A stretch of 64,000 nt of DNA, from positions 35,246 to 99,245 of the forward strand of contig JACATO010000157.1 of NCBI GenBank assembly GCA_018389105.1, given 5' to 3'. The notes under the pieces were generated by a model, which was not told where the DNA came from, made no database searches, and saw nothing but the letters and a program-made list of their open reading frames with translations. This document shows positions 47,019-60,700 of this stretch, piece after piece. How positions within the stretch are numbered: position 1 is the first letter of the stretch; every line of letters starts with the position of its first letter. The DNA comes from Nautilus pompilius. Lineage: Eukaryota > Mollusca > Cephalopoda > Nautilida > Nautilidae. Both the position numbers and the translations under genes were made by a program.

Positions 47019-50000
47019 CTAAGACAAAAAAAACACAAACAAAGATTATTTATGGCAATACTTGTACCACAACATAAGGGGAGACCAGGAATAGTAATTT
47101 CTGATTAAATATATACATGAGACTATAATAAATGTCATGCTTTGGTTTTCAACTGTAACTTCATCTATACATTTAATTAAGAATTACTGATGCTATAACA
47201 ACTTACATTTATACACATTTTGAAAAATTAAAAAGAAATTCTATTATTGGTCAAATTTTCTATATGAAACTCAATGAAATATTCTGAATAAACTTTGAAA
47301 ACATTATTCAGCTACAGTTTCTGCAAATTTGGCTTAATGCTGATGATATCATAATTATATTATTTAAATCAATTAAAACAATTTTTTTCAAGTCTGAAAA
47401 TTTAAAAGATTGATTTTTTAATCATTAATTTTATTGAAAACTCTGCATTTGCCAAGAATAGTAATTAAAATATATAATAAAGGTTTTATATGAGTTAAGG
47501 TGAATTTTGATTTAATGTAAGGCATTATTTAACTTTGCTTCTGTGTTCCCACTTTCCTCCTCAACATCCAGCATTCACATTTTAAAATAAATTTTAATGT
47601 GAGAATACGATGGGACATAGCAGCAGATAATACTTACTTCTGCGGCAGAACAAGCGGTTTCTGAATTCCAGGACCTTCCACAGACAATTGGCACTTTGTC
47701 AGTGAGATTGGTAATTCATTTCTAAGGGATACTTCAACAGTAAATGCCTCCTTTACTGTGGCACTATCAGGAGCCTACAAAACAAACATCATTTTCAGCG
47801 AGTAATTATCAATTTTAAAAACAATTCACACAAAGAACAGATTGCATTAATTGCAGCTGCAAAGTTTTGCTCTCTTTAGTACATAGATTCCAAAGATAAA
47901 TCTATAAGCATAAGTCAACATCAAAAACAAATCCATAGTAGTACCTACTTTATTGAAAATGTTTACAGATCTGCGAGATTTATCAAATTCTTCCAAGCCA
48001 GAAAACATCAAGATTTTACACATGAAAAAGCAATAATTGAAATACACTAGGAAAATGAAGCAGCCAATATTATTTTCTTAATTGAGTAAAACATTCGATA
48101 CAAATTGAAAATTTTGCAACCAGAGTTGCAAACCTTCAAATTTTTACGGTTTATGTCTGTGATGCCCATAGTTTCAAGTAATTTTTCACAGAATATTTTT
48201 TTTAAAATAAAAGGCAGGTAAGGAATAAATTTGGATATATGAAAGGTCTTTAAAACTGTTGAAGCGACTGTTTACAGATGGATTATCTCCACCTGGGGGG
48301 GGGGCAACGGGGGATTAAGGATTAAGGATTACGGAACCCCTAAAGAAATTTCAGTCAAAGAAAGAATTGCTTTGGTAGACAAGTGACCAAGGAGAGATAT
48401 TTGCCTTTTGCCCAGTAAGTAAGTTATAGCAGAAATTTTCTGATTTTGTTTGGTAAAAAGACTTCATGTTAACCCATGGATTAAGTGTAATTTTATTTCT
48501 TAATAAATATTTGTTTAAATATTCTAGTGTAGTTCAGATTTAATCACTTTGGACATACAGCAGGTATTCTTACTCTTGCAATAACAATTCCACTATCGGT
48601 TCAATGCCAATCAGTAATATATTTTCGCACATTACCATTATCATAAAGTCACACTTCACAGTGTCCCTTGGCTTTTGCCAATTGTGTAGCACAACTCCTG
48701 TTACTACTGAAAGAATGCAATAACTAAAGAAGGAAAGAGAAAAAACTGCTTAGGATGAGTATAGATAATCTATGTAGTAAAATTAGGTTGTTCAATAATT
48801 ACTGTTTACTTTTGAATGTTTTGATTTTGTGGAGTTTCCTCCACTGTTTATTCTCTGTTCTGTGAAAATGAATTTCAATGTTGGTGTTTTCATTATTGCA
48901 ACAACAAGTACCATCAGAACGAGTGTTATATCTGGATGGTGACAAATACTCCATGCAACTGGGCAAAACAGAATTTCTTGTAGACAAGTTAGCAACTGTC
49001 ACAAGAATGGAAATTCAGTTTTAGCAGAGTGCAAATGTTTTGTAAATGGCTAAAAAAATGAGTATTCTATGCCAACAAATATTTATTTGCAAATACATCT
49101 ACAAACACTTGAAATCTGATTACTCAAGTTTGTATAGAACAATGCATATTCAGATATACCTCCAGCTGACCATGTTGTGAAAGACGCCATATATAGCATC
49201 TACAATGAATGAAAATATCAACAGTAAGGAATCACAGAGAAATAGTGTTAGCTCTTTCTACATAGAAATGGTCATAGTTGCTGACACTAATCAGTTAACT
49301 AAATTTTCAGCTTTTTGGTTAAAGTTACTGTAAATTAATTCTAGTGGTTCTAATAAAAGCATAAAATAACACAATTGATAAGAGGCATTTGGATTAATAA
49401 AGAGCAATACTTTACATCATTCTTATTTTCTTAAATATTCCTAATTCACTCTCATCAAGAATATTCTTGTAATATTTTTATAAAGATACTTTTAGTCCAC
49501 ATTTTCACAGTTATCTAATGTAATGTATGAAACTTCAAAGGATGAGTGTGTCATGTTGGGGTTTGTGGGTGTGTTCAAATTTTAAATATATAATACAAAA
49601 GTCAGTCAAAGTTAAATTGCATTGTTATCTTATCAGAAATTATTTCTAATTTCCCATATGGGTAGTTTTTTCTTTATATAGAGAAGAGGATGCAAAGCAA
49701 GTCACCTTGATTGTCAGAGTTGGTTTGGTAAAGGAATATTTGATTTCCTTAGAATACACCTGATGAGTGTCATGTATCTTCAGCAGAAAATGTATGTAAA
49801 TACCACAGTGATCTGTCAGTTTCTTGTAGTACTCATCAAATGAGAGCGTAAATTGGCTTTCTTTCTCTGAAAAATATTTTTAAATCTCATAAGTGAAACA
49901 AGTGAAAATCAAATTTAATGATAGTGCATATTTATGCAAACCTAAAGTAGGAACTTATCCAAAATAGAACTATTGACCACTTTGACAAAATTAAGTTACT

Positions 50001-53000
50001 AAATAAAGAATTTAAGTTACTCCCAGGTCTAAATAATTTTTTGGGCAAGTAGATGCACATACACAAGCACACACCATTTAAGATAAAATGAAGCACACGC
50101 ATCTATGATTTAGTTTATCGTTAAATTCAGATTCTGAATGAAAATTAAAATAGACATATAGTACAATGTGCATTGAATGTAAGTAGTGTAGGTGTCTTTT
50201 AGCTCATTAGAAAAACAACAGTAACAGCATATGAAACAATAATTAATTCTAATTATTATCCCACTTCTATGCCATAAAATGATTTGTAGTTAATTTAGAG
50301 TACAAGATACAAACAAATTTTGACAATAAGGTAGATTTTTAACAAGCAATAGATTGTGGCAGTAAAAACTGTTTTTCTCTAATATAATTATTATAACGTA
50401 TATAGTCCATGTTTATAATTTTAGGCCACAGAAACATTATTTAGTTACAAAATTAACTGCATATTTCAAGTCCATATTAAATAAAACTATTCCTTTCTAA
50501 TTACTGGTGTATATGAGGGAAGTAAAAGGATGTAGTTTTTGCCTGCAACTCCACAAAAGTTGTGTAGTATGCACCCTTCACATTTGTCACCTTGGAAATT
50601 GGAGCTTTAAAACGATACTAAATATCCTGCACTCTACTTTGGTTATTCCATATGACTAAAAAATATAAATTTACAGAATGCGTATGGTTATAGAACAATT
50701 ACAGTTTTTGTTGTATAACAGCAAGTGTTTACATGTTTATTTTCTATTTTTCTTTAAAGTTACCTTTTGATTTCATGCCTGCAATTTGAATTTTCCAAAC
50801 GTATATCTTATAGGTGAAAAACAATTTTATAGAACATCAACTTTGCACTTCTTTACTACTTCAATAGTGCACAATTTGCAGAATGTCATAACTTTGGATA
50901 AAACCTCTGAGCTATATCCCTGGTAGATTTAATCCATTTAAAACATTTCTTAGGGTACTTTTGCTGTCTTACATTCGACATACATCTTTCCTCATGACCA
51001 TGAGCTTACACTTCATTTAAATGGCTTCCTCTGCTACTAGGTAAAACTTTGTGCATTGTTTTATCATCTTTAGTGCATTCAAATGTTTCATGATCATGAA
51101 GTAGAGGTTCTAAATCTTTAAATTGACTAAACAGTGGAAATTAAACTGTCAGAGTTACTTACTTTCATGTGCTTCTAGTTTGATTTCACTGTGACTTTTT
51201 TTAATTGTATCATGGTTCACACCTGTATAGTATACAGAGGTAGCATTCATAGAACACTGAACAGTCTGAGGTACATCAGTTTTGTTTTCTTCCTTGATGA
51301 CCATTACAAAGTCTTTTCCCAAGGCAGCGGCATTGTGGGTCAGTTCAAAAGTAACAGCCTGCGAGCAAAGACAAATAGTGCAAATATTGTAACCATGCAG
51401 CAGAATTAGTTTTATATGCCAGCAGCCATAATTATGGACACACTCGTGTAATAATTCATCAAGTACAAAAAATTCAGAGAAATAAAATGAAAAAGAAATT
51501 TTCAGCAATAAAGTTTTCAAAATAACTGTTGTTTTTGTAAAATTGTGTGTGGATTATGAATATTCATATTTAAAAAAAAAGACTAACCAAAATTGTGTTA
51601 TGAAACATAATTACAAAACCTGTAGATAGACAAAATATTCTGAACTGTACCTTAGTTCCTCTTCAATTAAAAATAATCCATCAGCCACAAAAAAAAAAAA
51701 ACATAAAACAGAAGATAGTTCCTTATATATATATGTGTTAGAGAAGAGGAAACAGTGAAAGTGAAATTTAATTTTAAAAATAAAAAGGAAGTGTTTTAAT
51801 TTAATTTAAAACAAGATTCAGATGTATCATAAATAAATATTCATGAATTTGAAGTATGAAAGCCAAAGATGTGGCCAGTATTTTGACAACATCCAAAACA
51901 AATTTCTAATTTAATTAAGAGCAATGTTATTAAATGGCGCTCAGAGTTAATTTTTCAAAATTTAAACAAACTCCATAAATGTTAATTAAGTTGGCCATGA
52001 TCTAAGAAATAACCTGATTGAGAGGATAATTTTATTATTATTTGTATTCTTTTATGGGCCAAAAGCCACTGGAGGATAGCATGCAACTGAGCAGTACATC
52101 AGAAGCACCGTGAGTGTATTTGAAAGTCAAGTTACAAAGGTTCTCCACCAACCAGAGAAACAAAATAGTAGCAACAATAACATCTGAATGGTATATTTTA
52201 TAACAGAGCAACATAAAGCAAACCTACCGGATCTCCTTGATCATACACCTCTTTTTCTTTGATTGATGAACCAGACATAAAGGCCCGTATTATAGATGCA
52301 CGTTCTTCAACTGAACCTGGACACATCATCAAAACAATTAGTTCTTTGTACTAGTAAACATTTACTTAAAAAATAAAAATCAAAATCAAAAACACAAATA
52401 CTTTACACTTTTAAATAGATTTAAAGTATTAAAGCAAAACTTCAAAATTTAATTTAATAATTACGTAAATAACTCTCGTTATTGCAGATTATCAATGAAA
52501 AGTAGCACAACATTTTTCTCTATGCTCAGTACATTACATCAGTTCTCTGTTCAGTGATTAATAATTTGTACAAAATTTTCAGTAGGCACCTGAATCTTAA
52601 GAAAGTACACATTTAATTTAGATGCACCATTCACTAGAGAGACCAATGAAGGTCTTCTGGGTGAAAATATCAAATGGACTTAAATTATGTTGGTTAACCC
52701 CATAAATTAACAAAATAGAACATTTTAAGCAGTCTGTGTATTCTTAAAGACCAAAAATGTACATTTTTACAGAAAATAAAAATAACCAAAATTTATTTAG
52801 CATTTTAATTTGCTTTAAAATAATAAAAAGAAATTTGATAAACTCTATTGTATTTCTATTATTAAAATTCTAGTTATTTTAGCATTATTACTCATTATCA
52901 TAACATTTCTTCTCTCTTCAATGTTTCATTGATTCGAAATCCATTTCATAATTTTAGTTTAATTTTATCAAATTTCACTTATTGCAAAACAAGTGAATAA

Positions 53001-54684
53001 GTACCATAACCGATTGATTGATTGATTCACAACTCAAAAAATGATACCATTGTTCGCTTCACATGAGATTGCCAAATGACTGCAGAGAAAAAGAAAGCTT
53101 GTCATGATACAATCTTGTGGTTTGGCAGCATCATCCACCAAACCATCCATCAGATTCAACGACTTAAAATCCATCTGCTAACTGAATTAACAAAATTATA
53201 ATTAGATAGAAACTAGATGATAATAAAACTTTTTCAATACAGTGAATCTTGCATTAACTGAAATTCTGGCAAATTCAGAGAGACAGATTAAAATTTATGC
53301 TATCAATTTTCAGGTATTAGAACTAGTTCACCAAAATTTTGTTAAGTTGATCTGATACCTGAAGAATACCACCCAGTAGAACAAATTTTCATGACCAGTG
53401 GTGTTTTTACGGGTCACGTGGTGTAACCTAATGTTACCACGAGGTGAGAGCTGATGTAGGTCACTATATTATGTTTATTATTTGAAATGCTTTCTTTCTT
53501 AAATCACAAATTGGAAATTATTTATGATCTATTTATTACCAGCTGGGGTACCTGACACTGCAAAGGGAAAAAAATAGCTTTTCTATGAAAATAAGGTTTT
53601 ATATCAATCTGAAAAACTGAAATTTTATTTCTTTACACACACACACACAACCATTGAATGAACACTGAATGGATGCTAATGATACATTTCCTAACATTCT
53701 ATAAGCTTTACATGTAAATTTAACTGTTCCATTGGAGCCTCTCTATAGACAATATTTTTAGTTTTCCTTCGAGTGAAAACAAAACAGATTTTTGTTTTTG
53801 TCAGCTCTTGAGCATCCAATGTATAGTTGTCCATGGTAAAAACATGGACTATCCAAATTGAGGCCAACAACTTTCATTGATTGGCCCTGTGCTTTATTGA
53901 TGGTTACAGCAAAGCTGAGTTTTACAGGGAATTGGATTATCTTGAATTCTAAGGGGTTTTTTAAGATTGCATAACGATTATGTTTCAGTTGACTTGTTTA
54001 GAAGTCTGAAAAAGTACCTGACCAACATGGGGCTATCTTATCTGATGATGAAAAATCCTTTTTCAAATAGATTTCATTAATTAGCAATGGCATTTTTCAT
54101 TTCTTGTATGGGTCATAAAAGCTAAACTAGAAAAGTACAGAAATTATACCAAATGTTTGATTCATTAAATGCCGTGTTAAAACAAACAATAATTAAATAT
54201 GATTCAAAAGAAAAGAAAGTAAATTAAATTATAAACAATTGGTATATATACTTTACCAATACTTTTATATTACTTGGCAAATGAAACCATATTTAATTTC
54301 AATTTACCAGTAGTTTAAAAACAATGCCTTTAACCAAATAAAGCTTTCAGTCTTTTACCAGCTGTTTTAACAAAACTAGTACAATTTTTAAAATTGTTTA
54401 TGTAATGAAAAGAATGGCTTTTAGTTCCCAAGGATTTAGTACCAGAAAACCAAGGAATGCAGTTTGTACATTGTAAATTTGTCATTTGATTTCCTATTAA
54501 TTAATGACTTTATGCTGCTCAGTGAAATCATTTTCTCATTCCTTTTAAAAAAGATTTTAAAAACCTTTCAGACTTTGTTTCTTCTTCTTGATATTCACAG
54601 TTCCCCGAAAGCAACCTAAGGCTGCACAGATGTCAGCGAACACATGTTCTTAAAACGTTGTCAAGAGTTACCATCAGTATTTAA

Positions 54685-54721
<37 letters not shown>

Positions 54722-57700
54722 GCACTACTGTGGTATAGAAAGAGAAATCCAACACAAAACTGTTTTGTCAAAACCTATCTTAAAACATTTTGTGAAATAC
54801 ATTTGAATGTGGTTTTTTAAAAAAAAAACTCTTTTTCCTTACATGAAACAAACAAAATAATATATAAGTTAACAGGAAAAACAAAAAAATACCTTCTTCA
54901 AATTTGTATTCTTTAGTAACATCTAGTCTGGAAAGTGTGTCAGGACCAGGCATTTTAGTGCTAATATTTTTCCAACAGCAGAACTGAAATTGTAGATTTA
55001 CAGAGAAAGCATTCATTAATCAGATTTAACTGCCTTTCACCTGAGTGAGTTAAATAAAAGTTAATAAAAGCAATAAAATAGTTGTTATATAAACCTGTGT
55101 CCAAATTGATAAACAGAATATTAAAAAAAAAATTACATCATAACTATATTATAGATTAATGGATGTAGAACAAGACATTTTGTGCACATTCTTTTCCACT
55201 GGAAAAAACCAAAAATAAATAACTTATTTTATGAACTTCATTTTACATTAAATTTTAAAATTTTGATATTTAACACTTTCCCTTTCAGGCAGCAATTAGT
55301 GAAATTACAAAAGTCACATACAGCGAGACTTGACATCATTATAACTTACTACAAAATATCACAATGAATACTGATGTAATATGATAATTTCCAAAATAAA
55401 AGAATACCCTTTCTGTCCAATCTTTTTAAATTCACCAGTTTCATCCATAAACCAGAACGTGATGTCTGCATTTATTTCAGCAAATGCAAATGGACAATCG
55501 TATCGCATTTCCATCTCACCCCTTTTTAATGCTTTCTGGGGAGCTGGGCCGCAGCAGTAAACACCTGTTGAATCAGAAGAACTACTACTTCTAATACATG
55601 TATGCAACATCTTGATGTTTACACTTTAGGTTTTGAAGGAAAATATTAATTTTTGATATTTTAAGTTACAAGAATTGATAAAACTTTATCTTATTAGTGT
55701 AGACATGCAAGAATATGTTTTATTTTAAGAAAATCTCAATTATAATAGAATTGATAAAGAAATTAAGAAAGTAAACCTTTATTTTCACCTGTAAATTCAC
55801 TAAATAATTTATCTGAATTTTCTGTCAGTGTATTTAGAAAGGGTTAATACAGACTACAGAATGTGAAAGTAGTAATATAATTGTGATTCAGCTTGAAACT
55901 TATTTTGATAAGCAGCAAATGTTAGATATAAATTGGAAATATAATCAAGAATAAAAAATACAACCCTATTTAACCAAAACTTATTTTCATCATCAGTTTT
56001 AAATTTCTTAATTTTTACTCTTACCATCACTAGTTTCTTGAGGAGTAGCATCAACAATTTGCCAGCCTCCGTAATCTCCTGGAAGATCTGGACGTGTCAT
56101 CCATGCTTCATTCCACACATGAAAGTTCCTAAAATTTTGTAAAATGAATATCTACAGTTGTATTTATGTCATTTTCACAAATTGGAGGCATTTACTATAT
56201 AAATAAAATGACAAAGTGTATTCACAGTTAGGAATTTGACTTCAACTTTAGGTTATGAGTATGTAGCTAAAGTGTCCATGTTTAGCCATTGTCCGAGCAT
56301 GTGCTTAATTAACAACTCAAAATATTTTGCTGTTGTGTAGATTAAAGATGTAATATTTGTTTCTGTGAAATCTGTAGATAGTAGGAATTTCATAGATTAA
56401 TGCAATCTCAAATCTGTAAAACACTTGTAATAATTTCAAATATATTTTAAATATATTTTTGGAATAAATGTTTTACTTGAATAAATCTCTTGATTTCTTA
56501 AAAGTCTGTCACAATATAGCCACCTGCAGGCTTGGTATGTGGGTTAGTCAGAGACATGTTAAGCAGTCGGTTATCAGTTCTGCTGGGTAGACAAATTACT
56601 GGTATACATAATTGGGAAGCTCTGAAACTGAAGGCAGGTGATATCTAGTTCAAGAACATCCAAGGAAGTACCTTCATCAGTTCACACAATGAAATAGTCT
56701 TTTCTATTTATAAGCATACCAAAGTGCCCAAGTACAAAATAATCACTTGTTGATAGATGTATGGATCAGCAAAACAAAGCATACCATGAAGTTTGGTAAT
56801 GTGGGTCAGTCGCCATCAAGGAGCACACACTGGGCCTCTCAGCAGGCCAGCACACTATACACTCAACTATTCACCATGATGCTTAACACGAGCAATTTAT
56901 TTAAAATATATCTGCAGTTATTTTATTTTCAGATTTATCATCCCTTTCAATAATTTGAATAGATATCACAGTTATACCACCTTTCTCCTCTTTCTGTCAC
57001 CACATGTTTGCAGCCAGAGTTTTTTCTCAGAAATATTTTCTTCACTTTTGCCATTGCTGATAAACTCAAATGACTGACCAATGTCTTGGAGTGGCCTACC
57101 AATCAAACTGTCTTGGCCACTGTGGTACCTAATAGACTGCACTCACAATCATGCCTCTTGCAATCACTGAAATTACTTTGCCTTTTCCCATTATCTGTTA
57201 GACTGACTGCAATGTGCTTGTCTAGATCATATATAGTCCTGTAGAGAGCATCTGTCACATCACGTGGTCAACGTAATTTGCATCTGCAGCTTAAGTCAGG
57301 CCTGTGTATGAACAGTGGCCAACCAGTGTTATTTTGACTTACATTTACTGAGTAATACAATGACTCACCCCATTATAAATAATATAAAGAAAGTAAAGAA
57401 ATCAAAGCTTTTTAAATGTCTAACTAAGTACTTAAAACAGCAAATAGTCTTTGGATATATTTCTATTAAATTTACAACAAATGCATTTTTTTTGTTTTTT
57501 TATTTACTTATTAAATGTAATAGATCTTTTTAGGAAAAAGATTTTCTAAATTTTAGTTATAGAAAGCAATAAGAACAAAATGTCTTAGAATTTATTAACA
57601 GATCCCTCCTACCATTGGGTAAGATTAATTTAACTGCGCTTTTCCCAACAGTTTTAAAAGTTTTTAGAAGATGGAATTAACATGAACGAGTTTTGAGATT

Positions 57701-60700
57701 CTGAATGTCAGCGTGTATTGGATGCATTATGAGGTATTTTTTGTTTTAGAGTTGGTAGTCTTCATTTGCTTTTCTTTCTTTTCATTAAAAACATTAACAC
57801 AGTATACATCTGAAAGTTTCATGTATGTATTGTTTTCCTTCCTTGTTTTGTTATCCTTTTATATTTGAGTTTTCATGTTTCTGATTACAATATTCCAGAA
57901 ATCAATTAACTCATCTGGCCCCAAACCAAGACTCATTACCCACCAAGGGTACAATTTCCTCCATTGTCTGTGGCTATGGTAAGAAATACACTGATGGTAC
58001 AACCTTCCCACTCACCAAAAATCATAGTAGAACAACACAAAAGATCAGCTAGAAAAGCCATTAGTAGATCATGCAGAACAGTAACCTTTAAATGGAAATT
58101 AAAAAAATGAATCACAAGAGTCTGAAACCAACAACACACTGAGAAAACTTGGTGTTGAGGACAATATAATTTGGTACCTACACTAAGTAAGTAAAGGGTT
58201 TAATATATTTCAAAATGTATCATCTGATTGGATGGATGCCCAAATGTTGCAGTTGGCTAAGTTGTTGGTCTAGAATATACTTGCAACTACATTTTTTTAG
58301 TGTTTGCCTCAGAGAACTTAAAAAAAGCAAAATCTGAAGGTATGCAATTAGAGAAGAAAAATATATTAAAGACTATTTAACACTTTTAAAAATGAAAATA
58401 ATAAATCTATTACTTATGGGAGATGATTTTAAAAAAGGATCTAGGAAAATGAATTATACAAGGTACAAACAACCATGAAAATTAAATTGTATTTTTGATA
58501 GATTAAAAAAAATTGTATAATAAAACATGATAAAGATTATTTCTTGGAATTAATCTATACTTATGTATGTATTTATTAGCTATTTCTTTAAGATTAGCAA
58601 TAGCTAATAAATTCTTAAATATGCAGTTAATATTTCAATATAAAAATCTTAAATATGCAGTTAATATTTCAATATACAAATCTTAAAATGACTCCTGGTT
58701 TATTACAGATATACAAAATTCTTTCATCTAAGTAAACATTCAGCCTTAGCTGTAGGGCATATAGTCAAGCAATTCATCTTTGTTTGGCAAGTCATATTAC
58801 CATATAGAGTCAGAATTCATGCATCCATCATATCTCCGTTTTCATCAAAATGCATGTCAACAGTAATTGAACCATCCGTATCATGTGCAGAACTGAAGTT
58901 TGTTACACTTCGTGTAGGAATTCCAAGTGCACGACAAACTGAAAACAAAAACAACAAAAAATCAGAACATTATAGTTAGTCACAAATATTGAGATAATTT
59001 ATAAACAAACAACAGCATTGATTCTCCTTACTTGATGTAAAAACACCAGAAAATACCATAAAAGCACGTGTCCAAATGCTACAGATTCTTGGTATTGAAG
59101 TACTGTTCCAAGATTGAAACACTCCCATTCCATTTCAATGGAGAAACTCCATCAACATAGTCTTCAGACCAGTTCCCTATAAGAACACCATTCTCATCTT
59201 GTGAATTTAACTAAAAGATAAAAAAAAAGTTAAAATTAAATTAACTTTTTTAAAAGTTAAAAAGATAGATATATTGCAAATGAGAACAAAAACATTGAAA
59301 ATTCAGTTCACAGTAAAGAAGCAAACATTTCCTTTGGCTTTTGTGGGAGTTCATCATGAAATCTTCATTGCAAATAGTTGTGGTGCAAATTCAGTGAGCT
59401 CAGTGTTGTATTCTTTGAAGAAAACGAATTATGCTGTGAACCACCATTTAACAGATGAATCTTGGTCAGAATTATTAAAGGAAAATAGCCATTAGGATTT
59501 CAAAATACTAAAATATATCTTGGTTGTCTTCTACATGTCCAAATGCGCAGCAATATTTCAAACGACAGCACTAGCAGCTCTCCATCTGTACACTTACAAA
59601 GGACTGGAAGATTTCTTGATCAGATCCTCAGGAAAACAGCAAAACAATAGGTTCCTACTGTATTGTGAAGCCAGACAGGTTATAAGATTAAATTCGTTAA
59701 CTGGGTAGCATACCCAATGCCGCACAAGAAAAATAACTTAGTCCAATGTGCGGAACTTAAAACCTTAATCAGATTCTGAAGTACCTACACCAAAAATTCA
59801 GGGTTCTAGGCCTACATTTTAGGCAAGAAAGAGAAACAAACATCTGAACATATTTATTAATGAATGACATAACCATAAACAATAAAAAATTATAAACTGA
59901 AAAACATAGGGAAAAGCACATTTTCATTGTTTGCAAATGCAAAACTAAAACTCTTAACTTAATTTTTTACTATTCCATTTAGATTTATGAGGACTTCTTG
60001 CCTGTTTGATGTTGACCAAAATATTAATATCAAGCTGCATGCTTGACACCCACATTTTTAGTGTCTGATGCAAAAGTTTGTCTGCTATTCATGATTGCAA
60101 CAGAGATGTGGGGATCTACATTTTTGAGAACTGTGTTCGCAAAGATAGGTGCTAATAGACATACTTCTGTCATAACTTCTACAGATTTGTTATATTTAGA
60201 TATGCACTTGTGGAAGATCCAAATAAAAGTTGATGAGTCCAAATGCTTGGTACGTCTCTGAGAGCATTGCTTGCTTGTAATTCTCCTAATTCCAAATAAT
60301 ACATGCTAGATAGAACCTTTTGAATGTCTGCTTAAAAGGGATTTAGAAGAATTGAATCTTCTTGCACCCTTATGCAAGTCCTAAAATCAATCTGGAATTC
60401 CATCTACAATAGCTCTAAGGCCTCAACCAAATATCTGAAGCATGCATTTGATTTCCTCATTTGGAGACAATGTTAGCAACATAAAATGTCTGACAAACTG
60501 CCAACTTTAAGCTGTTCATTAAAAAATTCATGGTTTTAAACCCAAAATCATTCATATCAGTAAACATTTCACATATTAGCTTTCCTTTGTTCAAATGCTA
60601 CATGATATCCATCAAAAGAGCAGATCCCAAACCTATGCAGGCAGGATCAGACAGTACTGATTTTGGTTTTATCTTTTTTTTTGAGAAAAATTTGATTTTT

